A stretch of DNA of 64,000 nt, taken from positions 1,860,001 to 1,924,000 of the forward strand of contig NZ_JARBAX010000002.1 in the NCBI RefSeq assembly GCF_028807635.1, read 5' to 3'. The notes under the pieces are model-generated. The model made no database searches and was not told the origin of the DNA. It saw only the letters and a list, made by a program, of their open reading frames with translations. Numbering within the stretch: position 1 is the stretch's first letter; every line of letters begins with the position of its first letter. The position numbers and the translations under genes were made by a program. Shown here in pieces: positions 36,659 through 45,786 of the stretch. Origin of the DNA: Streptomyces spiramyceticus (lineage in GTDB: Bacteria; Actinomycetota; Actinomycetes; Streptomycetales; Streptomycetaceae).

Positions 36659-37633
36659 CTAGATCATGAACCGTGCCCACTCATCGCCGGTACGCCAGTG
36701 CCTGTCGTCGGCGATCCAACTGGGTCCGGTAACTACCCTCCGGACGTCCTCGCTGTAGATCTCGTCCCCCCAAAGCCTCCCCGGCCCGTCGCCGCTGAGT
36801 GGGGCCACCTCATGAAAGTAGTTGGCGATCGGCAGCAGTCGCGGCTCCTCCCACGCCAGGCGTCGCATGAGGCCCGTCATGAAAGCCATCAGAGGCGTCA
36901 CCCTCTTCTCCCGAACCATGTGTGTCAGCGCATAAGCCTCGGGAATCTGGATGTGTTCTTCGATCTTGCTCCAGTCGCCTGTCCGCATCCCACGGGCGAC
37001 CCACGGCATCTTCACGGGCAACCAGGTGCCAAGGTCCGCCACGCACACCATGTCCAGCATCTCCCGCGGGTGACCTAGCTCCTGGATGCCCTTGTACAGG
37101 GCCTTCTCCACGTTGCGAAGCGGGTCGGAATCCTCCTCCTTCCAGTCGTGCGAGTGCGCCAGGACGCCGTAGATAGGCGTACCGAACAGCTCTCGATAAG
37201 GTGTCCCGCCCCTCGGCGCCGTGATCCTCCGCACGATGGCGGCAGTGCGTGCAGCCTCGGCTAGATGCTTGGCCTTCAGCGTGTTCTTGCACTCGAAGGC
37301 CGCCACCACGCCGTCGGCGAGGTAGGTCTTCACCTCGCTGTCCACCAGGAACTTCGGGTAGTAGGGCGAGAGGATCAACACGTCGATCTGCGGACTGATC
37401 TCGGGCGAGCCGTGCGGGTCCCCTCCACGGTGCTTGGCGCTGAGGATTCGCCCCTTGGTCACGACGTGATAGCCCTCGGGAAGCGAGTGTTCCAGCACGA
37501 TGCGAGCCCAGTTAGCCTCGCCCTCGTCACCGGACGTGCCGTGGTCGTCGTTTCGCTTGCGGATGCGCTGATACTCGGTCGCCAGCCGGGCTGCGGTCTG
37601 CTCGAAAAAGTCTTCCAGGTCGTGAGTGCCCAC
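36659..37633 (-). CDS. DUF6602-type PD-(D/E)XK nuclease-like protein
   Basis: The 324-aa protein has GEANWARIVLEHSLPEGYHV, VTKGRILSAK, SPQIDVLILSPYYPKF, and ADGVVAAFECKNTLKAKHLA: a Glu, the D of QID and the E-x-K of FECK, the layout of a PD-(D/E)XK active site. DUF6602 proteins are restriction-endonuclease-like and often lie in defence islands. The GTG start was chosen because AGGGGG precedes it by 6 bases; a longer frame upstream to 37762 is less likely. It lies 344 bases beyond the jetC-like gene, on the same strand as the zinc-ribbon gene. Confidence 0.75.
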   Translation of the reverse strand: MGTHDLEDFFEQTAARLATEYQRIRKRNDDHGTSGDEGEANWARIVLEHSLPEGYHVVTKGRILSAKHRGGDPHGSPEISPQIDVLILSPYYPKFLVDSEVKTYLADGVVAAFECKNTLKAKHLAEAARTAAIVRRITAPRGGTPYRELFGTPIYGVLAHSHDWKEEDSDPLRNVEKALYKGIQELGHPREMLDMVCVADLGTWLPVKMPWVARGMRTGDWSKIEEHIQIPEAYALTHMVREKRVTPLMAFMTGLMRRLAWEEPRLLPIANYFHEVAPLSGDGPGRLWGDEIYSEDVRRVVTGPSWIADDRHWRTGDEWARFMI

Positions 37634-37977
37634 GAAATGCCCCCTGACGTCATCTCGGCTCTCGGGTGCCCTCAAGTGGCTCCGGCCGTCCCCCACACAA
37701 GACAGTCGGCCCGGCGGTACTGCCCCTGGGGATCCCCCGGGCGCCGGGTCTGACCCACGCACGTCATATCGGCGCGGGCTGGCACCAACCCTAATTGAAA
37801 GGGCTGACAGGTGGGCTCCGCATACGGCCTCGGCCCCGACTGCGATTTCGCAGTGGGCAGCGCCCCAGAGGACATCGCCGGACTAGCCGACACCTGGCTG
37901 ATCAGGTCGCTTGAAGGCTTCCTGTGGCGCCTGGACAGCTGGGTCCACGGGGGCGCGGCGTTGTGTGGAGTAGGGGC
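37634..37977. other. interval between jetC-like and nuclease genes
   Basis: No gene is convincingly supported in these 344 bases. A plus-strand GTG frame from 37811 (VGSAYGLGPDCDFAVGSAPE, DIAGLADTWLIRSLEGFLWR) looks protein-like, but runs into the 3' end of jetC on the other strand and may be a gene stump. A promoter for the nuclease and zinc-ribbon pair is expected here. Confidence 0.4.
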
Positions 37978-40900
37978 TCAGTGCTGGCTTTGGACGAGGT
38001 CCTCGAGGGTGAGTGCGACGCGTTGCCGGTTTGCGTCGAAGCCGAACATGAGGGTGGGGCGGTTGAGGGCGTCGGACTTGGACTGGTAGCGGAACTGCAG
38101 GATCTGTCCACACATCTGCCCCACGTCGGACATCAGCCCGTCCTGGCAGGTGGCCAGGACGGTGATGCCGTGATCCTGGGCGGCGTCCCGCAGCGCGGCG
38201 ATGACTTCGCGCCGGTGCTCGGCACCGAGTGAGTCGCCCAGTTCGTCCAGGATCAAGACGCGCCCTTGGGGGTCGGGTGCCGCGAGCAGGGCGGCGAGGA
38301 CGAGATGGATGGAGAAGAGCTTCTCCTGGGCGGTGTTGGTGGGCGCGTCGTAGTCCAGCAGCGGGCCGCTGGGGTTGCGCCGCCACCGGGGCACGACGTG
38401 GCAGACCCACTGGTCCTCGGCCGCGGTTGGTGCAGTGATGTCGTATTGCAGGTCCGCGCCGTAGCCCCGGTCTTTCGCATCCAGGCTGTTGAGGGTGCTG
38501 CTGATGCGGTCCAGGGCGCTCTGGACCCGTTCCTGGATGGACTCCTGGGTCTCGGTGAGGGCGTAGCGGGACTCCTCGACCACGCCTTGGAGGAAAGTGT
38601 GTTCCTCCTCGCGTTCCTTGCGCTTTGCCTCCACCTGTTCCCGGGCGCCTGCGTCGCGTGCCTCGTTGTCCTGAAGCCATGTGTCCAGTGCGCGCAGTGA
38701 GGTGCGGAAGATCCGTCCGGCGGGGTCGGGTGTGCCCGCCTCGTGGTGGCGAAGTGCGTCCGCGAGTTCCTGGGTGGCAACTCCGGTTGCGGCGCTGTCT
38801 GCGGCCAGCCCGGTGAGCGCGGCGGCCAGCCGGACTCGCCCCTCTGTATCCAGGACGGCGCTGGTCCGGCGCTCGGCCTCATGCGCGGGATCGCGCTGGG
38901 TGACGGAGCGGGTGTCGGCCTGGTCGTCGGGGTCGGCGTCGGGGTCCTGTTCAGGTAGCACGGCCCAGTTCAGCGTGATCAGTGCGTCGTCCGGGGAACC
39001 GGTCCAGTCGGTCCTCGCCTGTTCGGCGGACGGGCCGGATTCCATCTCCCGGAGTGCGTCGCGTTTGCGTTCGGCTCCCTCGATCTTTCTGCGCAGCCCG
39101 CCCAGGGCTGCGGCGAGCACGTCGGCGCGGCCCTGGGCCGTATCGAAGTCCACCTTGGCCTGATGAGCGGCGGCCGACGCGACGTCCGCGGTGCTCTGCA
39201 GGTCCGGAAGGGCCTTCAGCTGGTCTGCGAGTGTTTGTTCCAGCGTCTGGATCTTAGGCACCAGACGCTTGGCGAGGCCGGACGCGTTGGCCCGCTCGAT
39301 GTCGCTCTTCAGCTCGATGATCCGCCGGCGGTGCAGGTCGGCCGCTCCGGCGAGGTCCTTCCGCAGGTTCTCGGCGTCGTGCAGTTGGCGCTGCAGGTGG
39401 GCGCATATGTCCGCCTGTCCGGCGATGGGCTGCTCGAAGCCGCCCATGACGTGGACGCCCAATGCGGGCAGCGACGCGTGGGGAGGGCGGTCCACCCGTG
39501 TCGAGTGGGCGAGCGCGTGCAGGAACGGCACGGCGAGCGGGTCGGTGCTGTGGATACCGTCGGGCACCGATCGCGTGTCGGACAGGGGCACGAAGCCGGC
39601 CGGGGCAGGCGGGGTCGGGCCGGTGATGAGCAGTGCCCCCGGATGTGCCGCTACCGCCTCAGCGGCGCGCTCCAGGTCGCCGGGTGCGATGCACACGGCG
39701 TCTCTCCAGGGAGCGAGGCGGGCCTCCCAGTTGAGACGTGCGTGCGCGTGGACGCGGGTGGCGGCCATCAGCCCGACGGCTTCCACCTTTTCCGACAGCA
39801 GGGTCCGCAGGACGGTGGCTGCCGCACCGGTCCTGCCCTCACGGGCTTCGGTGAGTTCCTCCCCCAGGGCTTCGACGCGGCTGGTCGCCCCGCTGAGTTC
39901 CGCGAGCTTCGCGACCTGCTTGCCCTCGTGGTCGCTCACCAGGGCGGCGAGTTCGCCGGGTGGGGGCCCGGCGTAGCCTTCGGCGCGATCACTGGCGTGC
40001 CGGTGGTCTTCCTCGGCCCGGCCTAGGTCGCCCCGCAGCTTGCCCTCCGCGCGGTTCGCGTCCGCCAGAGCCTGGTCGGCGGCTGTCTTGTCCAGCAGCG
40101 CCTGCGCGAGGACGTTCCGCAGTTGGCCGGTGTTGCGGGCCTGCTCCAGTTCTGTCTTCGCCTCCCCGTGCTGCTGGGCCAGGATGACCAGGTCGTGGTC
40201 GACGGCGGCGAGTTGCGCGGTGATGCGCTGGGCCCGGATCTGTGCGTCCACCAGGGCCCGGGCTCGGGCGGAGCGGCGGAAGTCGGATGCGCGTGCTGTC
40301 TCGCGCCTGGCGCGGGTCCTGGCGTCGACGGAGTGCAGGATCGCGTCTTCCGCCCGATGGGACGCCTTTCCCTGCTTGATCTTCTCCTCCAGGTCCGCCT
40401 GGGTTTGTGCCAGGGCTTTACGTGCCGCGACATCGTTGGACAAAATGGCGGCCCTGCCGGTCAAGGAGAGCAGTGCATCGCCGATCTGGGCGGGGTTGAA
40501 GTTGCCTGCGTCGAGCTTGAGCAGCGAGGGGCGCGACCGTATGCCTCCGCGGGTTGCGATGTAGGCCAGCAGTCTGGGGGCGCGGCCGTAGAGGGCTTCG
40601 GCGTACTCGGTGGGGCCCAGAGGCTTTCCGCCGAGTCGGCGGAAGAAATCCGGGGCCCGCTCGTGGCGCTCGCGGTCCTCGCCCTCCAGGAGCAGGTGGA
40701 CTCCATGCCGGTGGCGTACCTCGATGTGCTGCGGTTTGGCGGATATCTGCAGCCAGACGGTGTGGGCGGTGGCTTGCGGGTCCTGCGGTTCAGCGAAGAC
40801 ACCCACGACGTAGCCGACATGGGCCGGTCCGTGCCGGTCGGGGGAGGCCCCGGCGGTGACCGGTTCGAACAGCAGCTTGCGTGCGTGGATTGACCCGCCC

Positions 40901-41139
40901 GCGGACATGCGCCATTCGGGGTCGCCGAGCAGCAGTGCGAGGGCGGCAAGGAAGCTCGTCTTGCCGGACTCGTTGGAGTCCTTGGGCCCGCGCCCGGTCA
41001 CCGCGACGAAGGTGCCGGGGATGACGGCGACCGGGTGCGCGGTCAGCCGGGCGATGTCGAACGTCTGCACGGCGATCAGTTGCCGGGTGCCGATCACGCC
41101 GCGCTTTGCGCGGACCGTCGGGCTGTTCTGGTCGCTCAC
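37978..41139 (-). CDS. Wadjet-like SMC ATPase (JetC/MukB-type)
   Basis: The 1053-aa protein has an N-terminal ATPase head with Walker A around residues 49-61 (GRGPKDSNESGKT, Lys60), two long coiled-coil stretches (about 240-430 and 600-720) separated by a hinge-like globular part, and a C-terminal head. The latter has a signature-like NTAQEKLFSIHLVLAALLAA and Walker B RVLILDELGDSLGAEH near residue 960. This is the MukB/JetC layout. In Wadjet, the SMC dimer extrudes DNA loops and presents small closed circles to JetD for cutting. It overlaps the preceding gene by 4 bases and is the last gene of the operon. The P-loop NESGKT differs from the common NGSGKS. Confidence 0.8.
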   Translation of the reverse strand: MSDQNSPTVRAKRGVIGTRQLIAVQTFDIARLTAHPVAVIPGTFVAVTGRGPKDSNESGKTSFLAALALLLGDPEWRMSAGGSIHARKLLFEPVTAGASPDRHGPAHVGYVVGVFAEPQDPQATAHTVWLQISAKPQHIEVRHRHGVHLLLEGEDRERHERAPDFFRRLGGKPLGPTEYAEALYGRAPRLLAYIATRGGIRSRPSLLKLDAGNFNPAQIGDALLSLTGRAAILSNDVAARKALAQTQADLEEKIKQGKASHRAEDAILHSVDARTRARRETARASDFRRSARARALVDAQIRAQRITAQLAAVDHDLVILAQQHGEAKTELEQARNTGQLRNVLAQALLDKTAADQALADANRAEGKLRGDLGRAEEDHRHASDRAEGYAGPPPGELAALVSDHEGKQVAKLAELSGATSRVEALGEELTEAREGRTGAAATVLRTLLSEKVEAVGLMAATRVHAHARLNWEARLAPWRDAVCIAPGDLERAAEAVAAHPGALLITGPTPPAPAGFVPLSDTRSVPDGIHSTDPLAVPFLHALAHSTRVDRPPHASLPALGVHVMGGFEQPIAGQADICAHLQRQLHDAENLRKDLAGAADLHRRRIIELKSDIERANASGLAKRLVPKIQTLEQTLADQLKALPDLQSTADVASAAAHQAKVDFDTAQGRADVLAAALGGLRRKIEGAERKRDALREMESGPSAEQARTDWTGSPDDALITLNWAVLPEQDPDADPDDQADTRSVTQRDPAHEAERRTSAVLDTEGRVRLAAALTGLAADSAATGVATQELADALRHHEAGTPDPAGRIFRTSLRALDTWLQDNEARDAGAREQVEAKRKEREEEHTFLQGVVEESRYALTETQESIQERVQSALDRISSTLNSLDAKDRGYGADLQYDITAPTAAEDQWVCHVVPRWRRNPSGPLLDYDAPTNTAQEKLFSIHLVLAALLAAPDPQGRVLILDELGDSLGAEHRREVIAALRDAAQDHGITVLATCQDGLMSDVGQMCGQILQFRYQSKSDALNRPTLMFGFDANRQRVALTLEDLVQSQH

Positions 41140-42422
41140 GGGCGGTCCGTCTCCTCGTTGTCGTGGACGCGGTCACCCGTTGGGGGCTGCGCAGGGGTGC
41201 TGCCGCGTCGGCGCACGATGGCGGCAGCCAGGTGCCCATCCGGGCGGCCGACCAGGATCAGGTCCTCCCAGAGCAGCGCGCTGCGGTGTTCGGGCAGGCG
41301 CTCCAGGGCCGGGCCGGGGATGTAACGACCGGTCGTGGTCTCGGCGACCAGGCCCGCTGCCCGCAGGCCGCGCAGGGCGGCATTGATCGCGACCTTGGGT
41401 ATTTCGCGGTTGGTGGCGAGTTCCTGGAGGGTGACGGAGTGCGGTTCACCGGTCCACCGGCTGTGCCGGTGCCGGCCCCGTGCGCGAGGGATCGCCACGG
41501 TGCGAAGCAGGACCAGGGCCAGCACGGCCCGTTCCGTGTCGGTGAGCGTGCCCGTGCCCTCCTGTACCAGTGCGTCGGCGGCGGGGTCGGTGTAGCCGGT
41601 GGTCCAGTTGCCGTCCGCGGTCTGCATGAGCTGGCGCCCGCACGGCAGCAGCGCTGCTTCGGCCAGTGCGCGGACCGCAGGGTCCGTCAGCGCGGGCAGG
41701 TCGCCACGAGGAACGGTGCGGCGCGAGGTCTCCAATGTGGCGACCGCAGAACGCACCGCGTGGTGGTCGAACGTGTCGGGCACATGGTCCTCGTCAACCG
41801 GGACCGTGTGGGCAGAGGCAGGCTGGGCCCGGCCCGGCCCGGCGGGGGATCCGTCCTCGGCCAGGACTGGCAGCAGGTGGTGCCCCCGGCGAAGACCCCC
41901 CACCGTGGTCCCGGGCAGCGCCGCGACCGCAGGTCCCAGCCGCAGTTCGCTGGCGCTCGCGGTGATCAGCCCTGCGCTGGGCAGCGTTCGGTCAAGGGCC
42001 CGCTCGACGGACTCGCGGTCGGCGCCCAGCCCCACGCAGAGCTCCAGAATCCGGGTGCGCTGGAACGGCAGACCGGGGAAGGGCGCGCGTTCGGGCTCGG
42101 GCCACGCCGCCCGCAGGCACACCGCCCACACCAGGGTGGGAATGGGAGGAAGACCGAGTCGCGAGGCCTGCACCGAGGGGTTCGGGGACGGGGCCGACTC
42201 GCCGTCCCAACCCAGGACCAGGGCGTCCGATGCCTGTGGGCCACCAGTGATGCGCACAATTCGGCGCCCAACCCGTGCCGCTGCGGCCGCCGCCGCCGCA
42301 AGCACGGGCCCGGGAACAGCAGCGGGCACCACCTGGCACACACGCAACCGCCCCAGCAGCAGCGCAGCCTGGAAGGCGACCTCGTGATCGCGACCGTCCT
42401 GCTCGGGCTCAGCGCTGCTCAT
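41136..42422 (-). CDS. Wadjet-like JetB/MukE-type (kite) subunit
   Basis: The 428-aa protein begins MSSAEPEQDGRDHEVAFQAA. It has helical Ala/Leu-rich sequence and, at residues 290-390, a winged-helix-like region (TLQELATNREIPKVAINAAL, RGLRAAGLVAETTTGRYIPG). It overlaps its neighbours by 4 bases on both sides (ATGA, GTGA). Recognition rests on the position between a kleisin-like and an SMC-like gene and on the winged-helix content, not on strong motif similarity. It is longer than typical MukE/JetB (about 200-250 aa), so the N-terminal 200 residues may be an added domain. Confidence 0.6.
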   Translation of the reverse strand: MSSAEPEQDGRDHEVAFQAALLLGRLRVCQVVPAAVPGPVLAAAAAAAARVGRRIVRITGGPQASDALVLGWDGESAPSPNPSVQASRLGLPPIPTLVWAVCLRAAWPEPERAPFPGLPFQRTRILELCVGLGADRESVERALDRTLPSAGLITASASELRLGPAVAALPGTTVGGLRRGHHLLPVLAEDGSPAGPGRAQPASAHTVPVDEDHVPDTFDHHAVRSAVATLETSRRTVPRGDLPALTDPAVRALAEAALLPCGRQLMQTADGNWTTGYTDPAADALVQEGTGTLTDTERAVLALVLLRTVAIPRARGRHRHSRWTGEPHSVTLQELATNREIPKVAINAALRGLRAAGLVAETTTGRYIPGPALERLPEHRSALLWEDLILVGRPDGHLAAAIVRRRGSTPAQPPTGDRVHDNEETDRP

Positions 42423-43705
42423 ACGTCCCGCCCCGTGGAGGCGGGGTGGGGCGGAGACGGTGTGCGGCGCAGGCGAAGCGAGTGCAGGTAGGTGACGCTC
42501 GCCTGCGGGTCGGCCAGCAGCCCGTCCTGGACCGTCACGGTGTACGGCTCCGCCGGATCATCACTCAGCGCCAGCACATCGGTGATGATCGCCGCAGCCG
42601 ACGGCCAGCCCGCCTCATACAGGGCCGCGGTCAGGTCGGCCTCCTCCGCACCGGCCAGCAACTCGTCGGCCAGCAGCCGGCGGCGCCCATGCGCCCGCTC
42701 GTACGCCTCCTCGGCCCGCCTCAGCGCACCGTCACCCTCTCCGTCGCTGTCGTCGTCCGGCAGCGGCGGACGCACCCGCACCCGCGAGCGAGGAGCGAAG
42801 CCCTCCACCGTCTCGAAAAGCGACGACGCCTCGATCCACACCGCGGGCATGTCCGCGACCAGCGCGCCACCCACCCGCGACAGCAGCGCGACGTCACCCT
42901 TGAACGCGGCATCGGTGTACTCGGCGACCGTCAGGACATCGAAGTTGAGGCTGTCACCAGCCTGCTCCACGACCTTGTCGGCAGCCGCCATGAGCTGCTG
43001 GCGGTAGAACTGTTCCGCCTCGATGAGCGCGGCGGCGGCCTCCTCCAGCGCCCATTGCCCGCGGAACCGTTCGGTGACGAGCTTGTTCAGGTCAGCGACC
43101 TGGCGGGTGAAACCCTGGTGGTCGTGCTGACGCTGGGACTGCATCAGCTCCGCCGGTGTCCCGATTGCGACCTGGCGCTGCAAGTCCAGGGCGAATACGC
43201 GCAGGGCATTGCGGCACGACACCAGGTAGTCCAGTGCGGCGTCCGGGTCCGGACGGCTGCGGTCGAACACCGACCTGGCCCGGTCCAGCAGCAGGATCAA
43301 CTCGTCCACCCCGCCATGCTCGGCGAGCCGCTCCGCGGCCAGCGCCCCCGCCAGCCCGGCCGGGCGCACCACGTAGCGGTCATGGTGCGACTTGAGGATG
43401 TACGGCTCGAGGAACCCCAACTGGGTCAGCACGCCCAGTCGCCGACTGACCAGGTCCTGCGACCAGCCCTGCGCGTTGCCCACCAGCGCTTCCAGGACCT
43501 CAGCGCGGGTCAGGCCCTGGGACCCGGAATGTTCCGCGAACACGTTGAGGATCGCGACCGCAAGCCTCGCCACCTCCGGGTGCCGGGCCACCGCCCCGGC
43601 GTCCTCGGCCACCGGGGCCATGAAAGCACGCCAGTTGGCCAGCCGGACAGCCGCTTCAAGACCAGCCCCGTCACCCTCGTCACCGAACGTGATCTGCTCA
43701 GCCAT
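42419..43705 (-). CDS. Wadjet-like JetA/kleisin-type subunit
   Basis: The 428-aa protein has an N-terminal winged-helix part (VARLAVAILNVFAEHSGSQG, LTRAEVLEALVGNAQGWSQD, RLGVLTQLGFLEPYI). A long helical middle with DLQRQVAIGTPAELMQSQRQ follows, and a C-terminal part ends in a disordered tail. This matches the MukF/JetA kleisin plan: an N-terminal winged helix, a helical middle, and a C-terminal part that would contact the SMC head. Assignment rests on architecture and operon context. It overlaps the JetD-like gene by 8 bases and the next gene by 4. Confidence 0.62.
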   Translation of the reverse strand: MAEQITFGDEGDGAGLEAAVRLANWRAFMAPVAEDAGAVARHPEVARLAVAILNVFAEHSGSQGLTRAEVLEALVGNAQGWSQDLVSRRLGVLTQLGFLEPYILKSHHDRYVVRPAGLAGALAAERLAEHGGVDELILLLDRARSVFDRSRPDPDAALDYLVSCRNALRVFALDLQRQVAIGTPAELMQSQRQHDHQGFTRQVADLNKLVTERFRGQWALEEAAAALIEAEQFYRQQLMAAADKVVEQAGDSLNFDVLTVAEYTDAAFKGDVALLSRVGGALVADMPAVWIEASSLFETVEGFAPRSRVRVRPPLPDDDSDGEGDGALRRAEEAYERAHGRRRLLADELLAGAEEADLTAALYEAGWPSAAAIITDVLALSDDPAEPYTVTVQDGLLADPQASVTYLHSLRLRRTPSPPHPASTGRDV

Positions 43706-45089
43706 CAGCCGGAACCCGGCCCAACAGCGCGGCCAGGTCCGGCAGCACCTTCTCGTGCAGCGGCTCCTGCTCCACAGACTCCCCGCTCTCAGCGATCACC
43801 GCCGCCAGGGCCCGCAAGTCGACCGGGCCCTCGGCCGCCATCCGCGCGGCCAGCGCCCTCGCCTTCGAGTACATCCCCGGCTTCTGCTGGCGGTAGGGGC
43901 CAGCGCGCCACAACTCGACGTCCATGCCCACCGCGTGGACGCTGCGCCCCAACCGCCGCGAGAGGTCATCGACGATCGCGATCCCGTCCGCGTCCAGATC
44001 CCCCCAGATCGCCAGACGAGCCGGGCGCAGCCACTGCAGCAGCGAGACCAACTGGTTCGCGACGTAACCGTGCCCCCAGATGCACAGCCATTGGGAGGTG
44101 ATGTCCGCCATCGCACACACACGCTCGAACGTGTCGGAGTTCTCCACCAGGAACACCCCGTGCGCTCCATACTCCACCTCACCGACCAGCCGAAGTGCCC
44201 CGGCCGGCAGCGCCACCCAGGGGTTGGCCACCGAGGCATCGGCCGCCACCGGGCCGATCCGCCAGCTCAACGGCCCCCGGACACGGATGTCCACGTCGGC
44301 CTCGTCCAGGGCGCGGTCGAAGCTGATCGCGACCAGGTTCTCGAAGGCCGCCTGCCGCGCCGGCCTCCACATCTTCGAACCCCCCAAAGCCATGCCCGCC
44401 AACGCCTTGGCTGTCATCCGCTGCCCGGCCCGATGACGGGGCCACCAATACGAGGCGGCCCGCAGCGCCGCTTCGTAGGCCGACCAGGCCTCGGTCGCGG
44501 TGGCCGTGCCCGCGGGAACACGAAGTGGAGAACCGGTCTGGCACCGGATCAGCAGTTCCCGCTCCCGCCCCAGTTCCTCGACGCCCTCCATCAGCGCGAG
44601 CAATTCCCCCCGTACCTCGTCGGGGTCGCGCTGCCCCCGCAGGTCCTGCAGCAGTTCCTCGGCCTGTAGCGCCCAGGAATGCGACAGGTACCACCGCTGC
44701 GGCCCGACGATTTCCAAGTCGTCGTCGACGTCACAGCGCAACACCACGCCCCCGCAGCGCACCAGCGCAAGGGCGACGTCCATCGACTGGGCGCCGAACC
44801 GGGCCACCACTGTCGCCCAGGACCGGCGCCCCACGGTCAGCACCCAGATCAGATCGCGCGCACCGAGGTGCTGCGGCGGCCGGTAGGCGGGCTGCGCCGC
44901 GACGGCGACCAGGTCCGCTTCCGTGATGTCCAGGAGCCTGCGGCGATTGCGAGGTGCGCGATTCGCGCCGTCGCGCCGCACCGGAACGGACAGTGCCTGG
45001 GTGCCCTCCGGGACCCCGGTCACGGGCACCGGGACACGCCCCTCAGCCTCGCTGAACAGCAGGTTCACCGCGCCCGTCGTTCCAGTCAC
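43698..45089 (-). CDS. Wadjet-like JetD nuclease (DUF3322/DUF2220, Toprim)
   Basis: The 463-aa protein carries a C-terminal Toprim-like JetD domain: HGVFLVENSDTFERVCAMAD (the catalytic Glu), WLCIWGHGYVANQLVSLLQW, and LAIWGDLDADGIAIVDDLSR (the DxD), followed by VHAVGMDVELW. The N-terminal half holds DITEADLVAVAAQPAYRPPQ and a helical arm, as in JetD. JetD is the nuclease that cleaves plasmid DNA trapped by the SMC complex. The GTG at 45089 with a run of seven G just upstream was preferred over the GTG at 45143. It is first in the operon, whereas jetD is usually last. Confidence 0.82.
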   Translation of the reverse strand: MTGTTGAVNLLFSEAEGRVPVPVTGVPEGTQALSVPVRRDGANRAPRNRRRLLDITEADLVAVAAQPAYRPPQHLGARDLIWVLTVGRRSWATVVARFGAQSMDVALALVRCGGVVLRCDVDDDLEIVGPQRWYLSHSWALQAEELLQDLRGQRDPDEVRGELLALMEGVEELGRERELLIRCQTGSPLRVPAGTATATEAWSAYEAALRAASYWWPRHRAGQRMTAKALAGMALGGSKMWRPARQAAFENLVAISFDRALDEADVDIRVRGPLSWRIGPVAADASVANPWVALPAGALRLVGEVEYGAHGVFLVENSDTFERVCAMADITSQWLCIWGHGYVANQLVSLLQWLRPARLAIWGDLDADGIAIVDDLSRRLGRSVHAVGMDVELWRAGPYRQQKPGMYSKARALAARMAAEGPVDLRALAAVIAESGESVEQEPLHEKVLPDLAALLGRVPADG

Positions 45090-45786
45090 ATAGCCCCCCC
45101 ACGGACCTCGCCTGCGTCTTGCTTCGTACGCACATTGCCACAAAGGCGGCCGTGAATCGGTGGGAATCTCACGATGAGAGAGCCGCCTGGTACGGGCGCA
45201 AGCTGGCAGGCAACCAGTCCACCGGGCCGTGTTGGGCAGGGCAGTCTGCCGCCTGTGGGCCGATCCGCAGAGTTGGGCATCTGCAAGCGTGACGGCAGCC
45301 GGGCCACTGACGGTACCGTCCGTCAGCAGTGGGGGCCGGCCAGCGGTTCACGCACCGGCGACTGGTTGAAGGGAACCCGCAGCACTCTGACGTCCCCGGG
45401 ACGGATGACCGGTCCGCTGTGTACGCAGCGCCCTCAACCGCAGCTGAGGATCTCGGCGGCGTAACGCAGTCACAGGTCACTGGCCATGAACACCCAGCGG
45501 ATGTCCGTGCAGTGTCGCCCAGGCCTGCGCCTGTGCCGGGTCGAGGAGGCAGTCCGCGCCCACGTGCTCCTGGTGGCCAGCGTCGGCCAGACGGCGATCG
45601 GGACACCCAACTGCAGCGTGCCGGGCGACAGTTCCAGCCGTGCCTTCCAGCGGCTCGGGGCCTACGGCACAAGAACAGAAAGGGGCACGTGCTGTGCTGC
45701 GCCTGCCTTGGTGAGCGCTGTATATGCGAACGCATCGCCCCGGCCTGCCGCCGGTATTCGCCGAGCGGCCCGGGGGCGGTAGTGGT
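45090..45786. other. interval between tniB and the jet operon
   Basis: About 700 bases without a supported gene. Frames on both strands are open for 100-190 codons but are Arg/Ser/Pro-rich and lack ribosome sites. The jet operon promoter should lie here. I saw no convincing inverted or direct repeat array. Confidence 0.5.

Noticed and set aside
42275..44101. 608-codon plus-strand frame over the jet operon
   Set aside because: Antisense to the JetA- and JetD-like genes, with Arg/Pro/Gln-rich composition and no recognisable domain.
45169..45735. 188-codon minus-strand frame between jet and tni genes
   Set aside because: Cys/Arg/Pro-rich, no ribosome site, and frames on the other strand are equally open; treated as intergenic.
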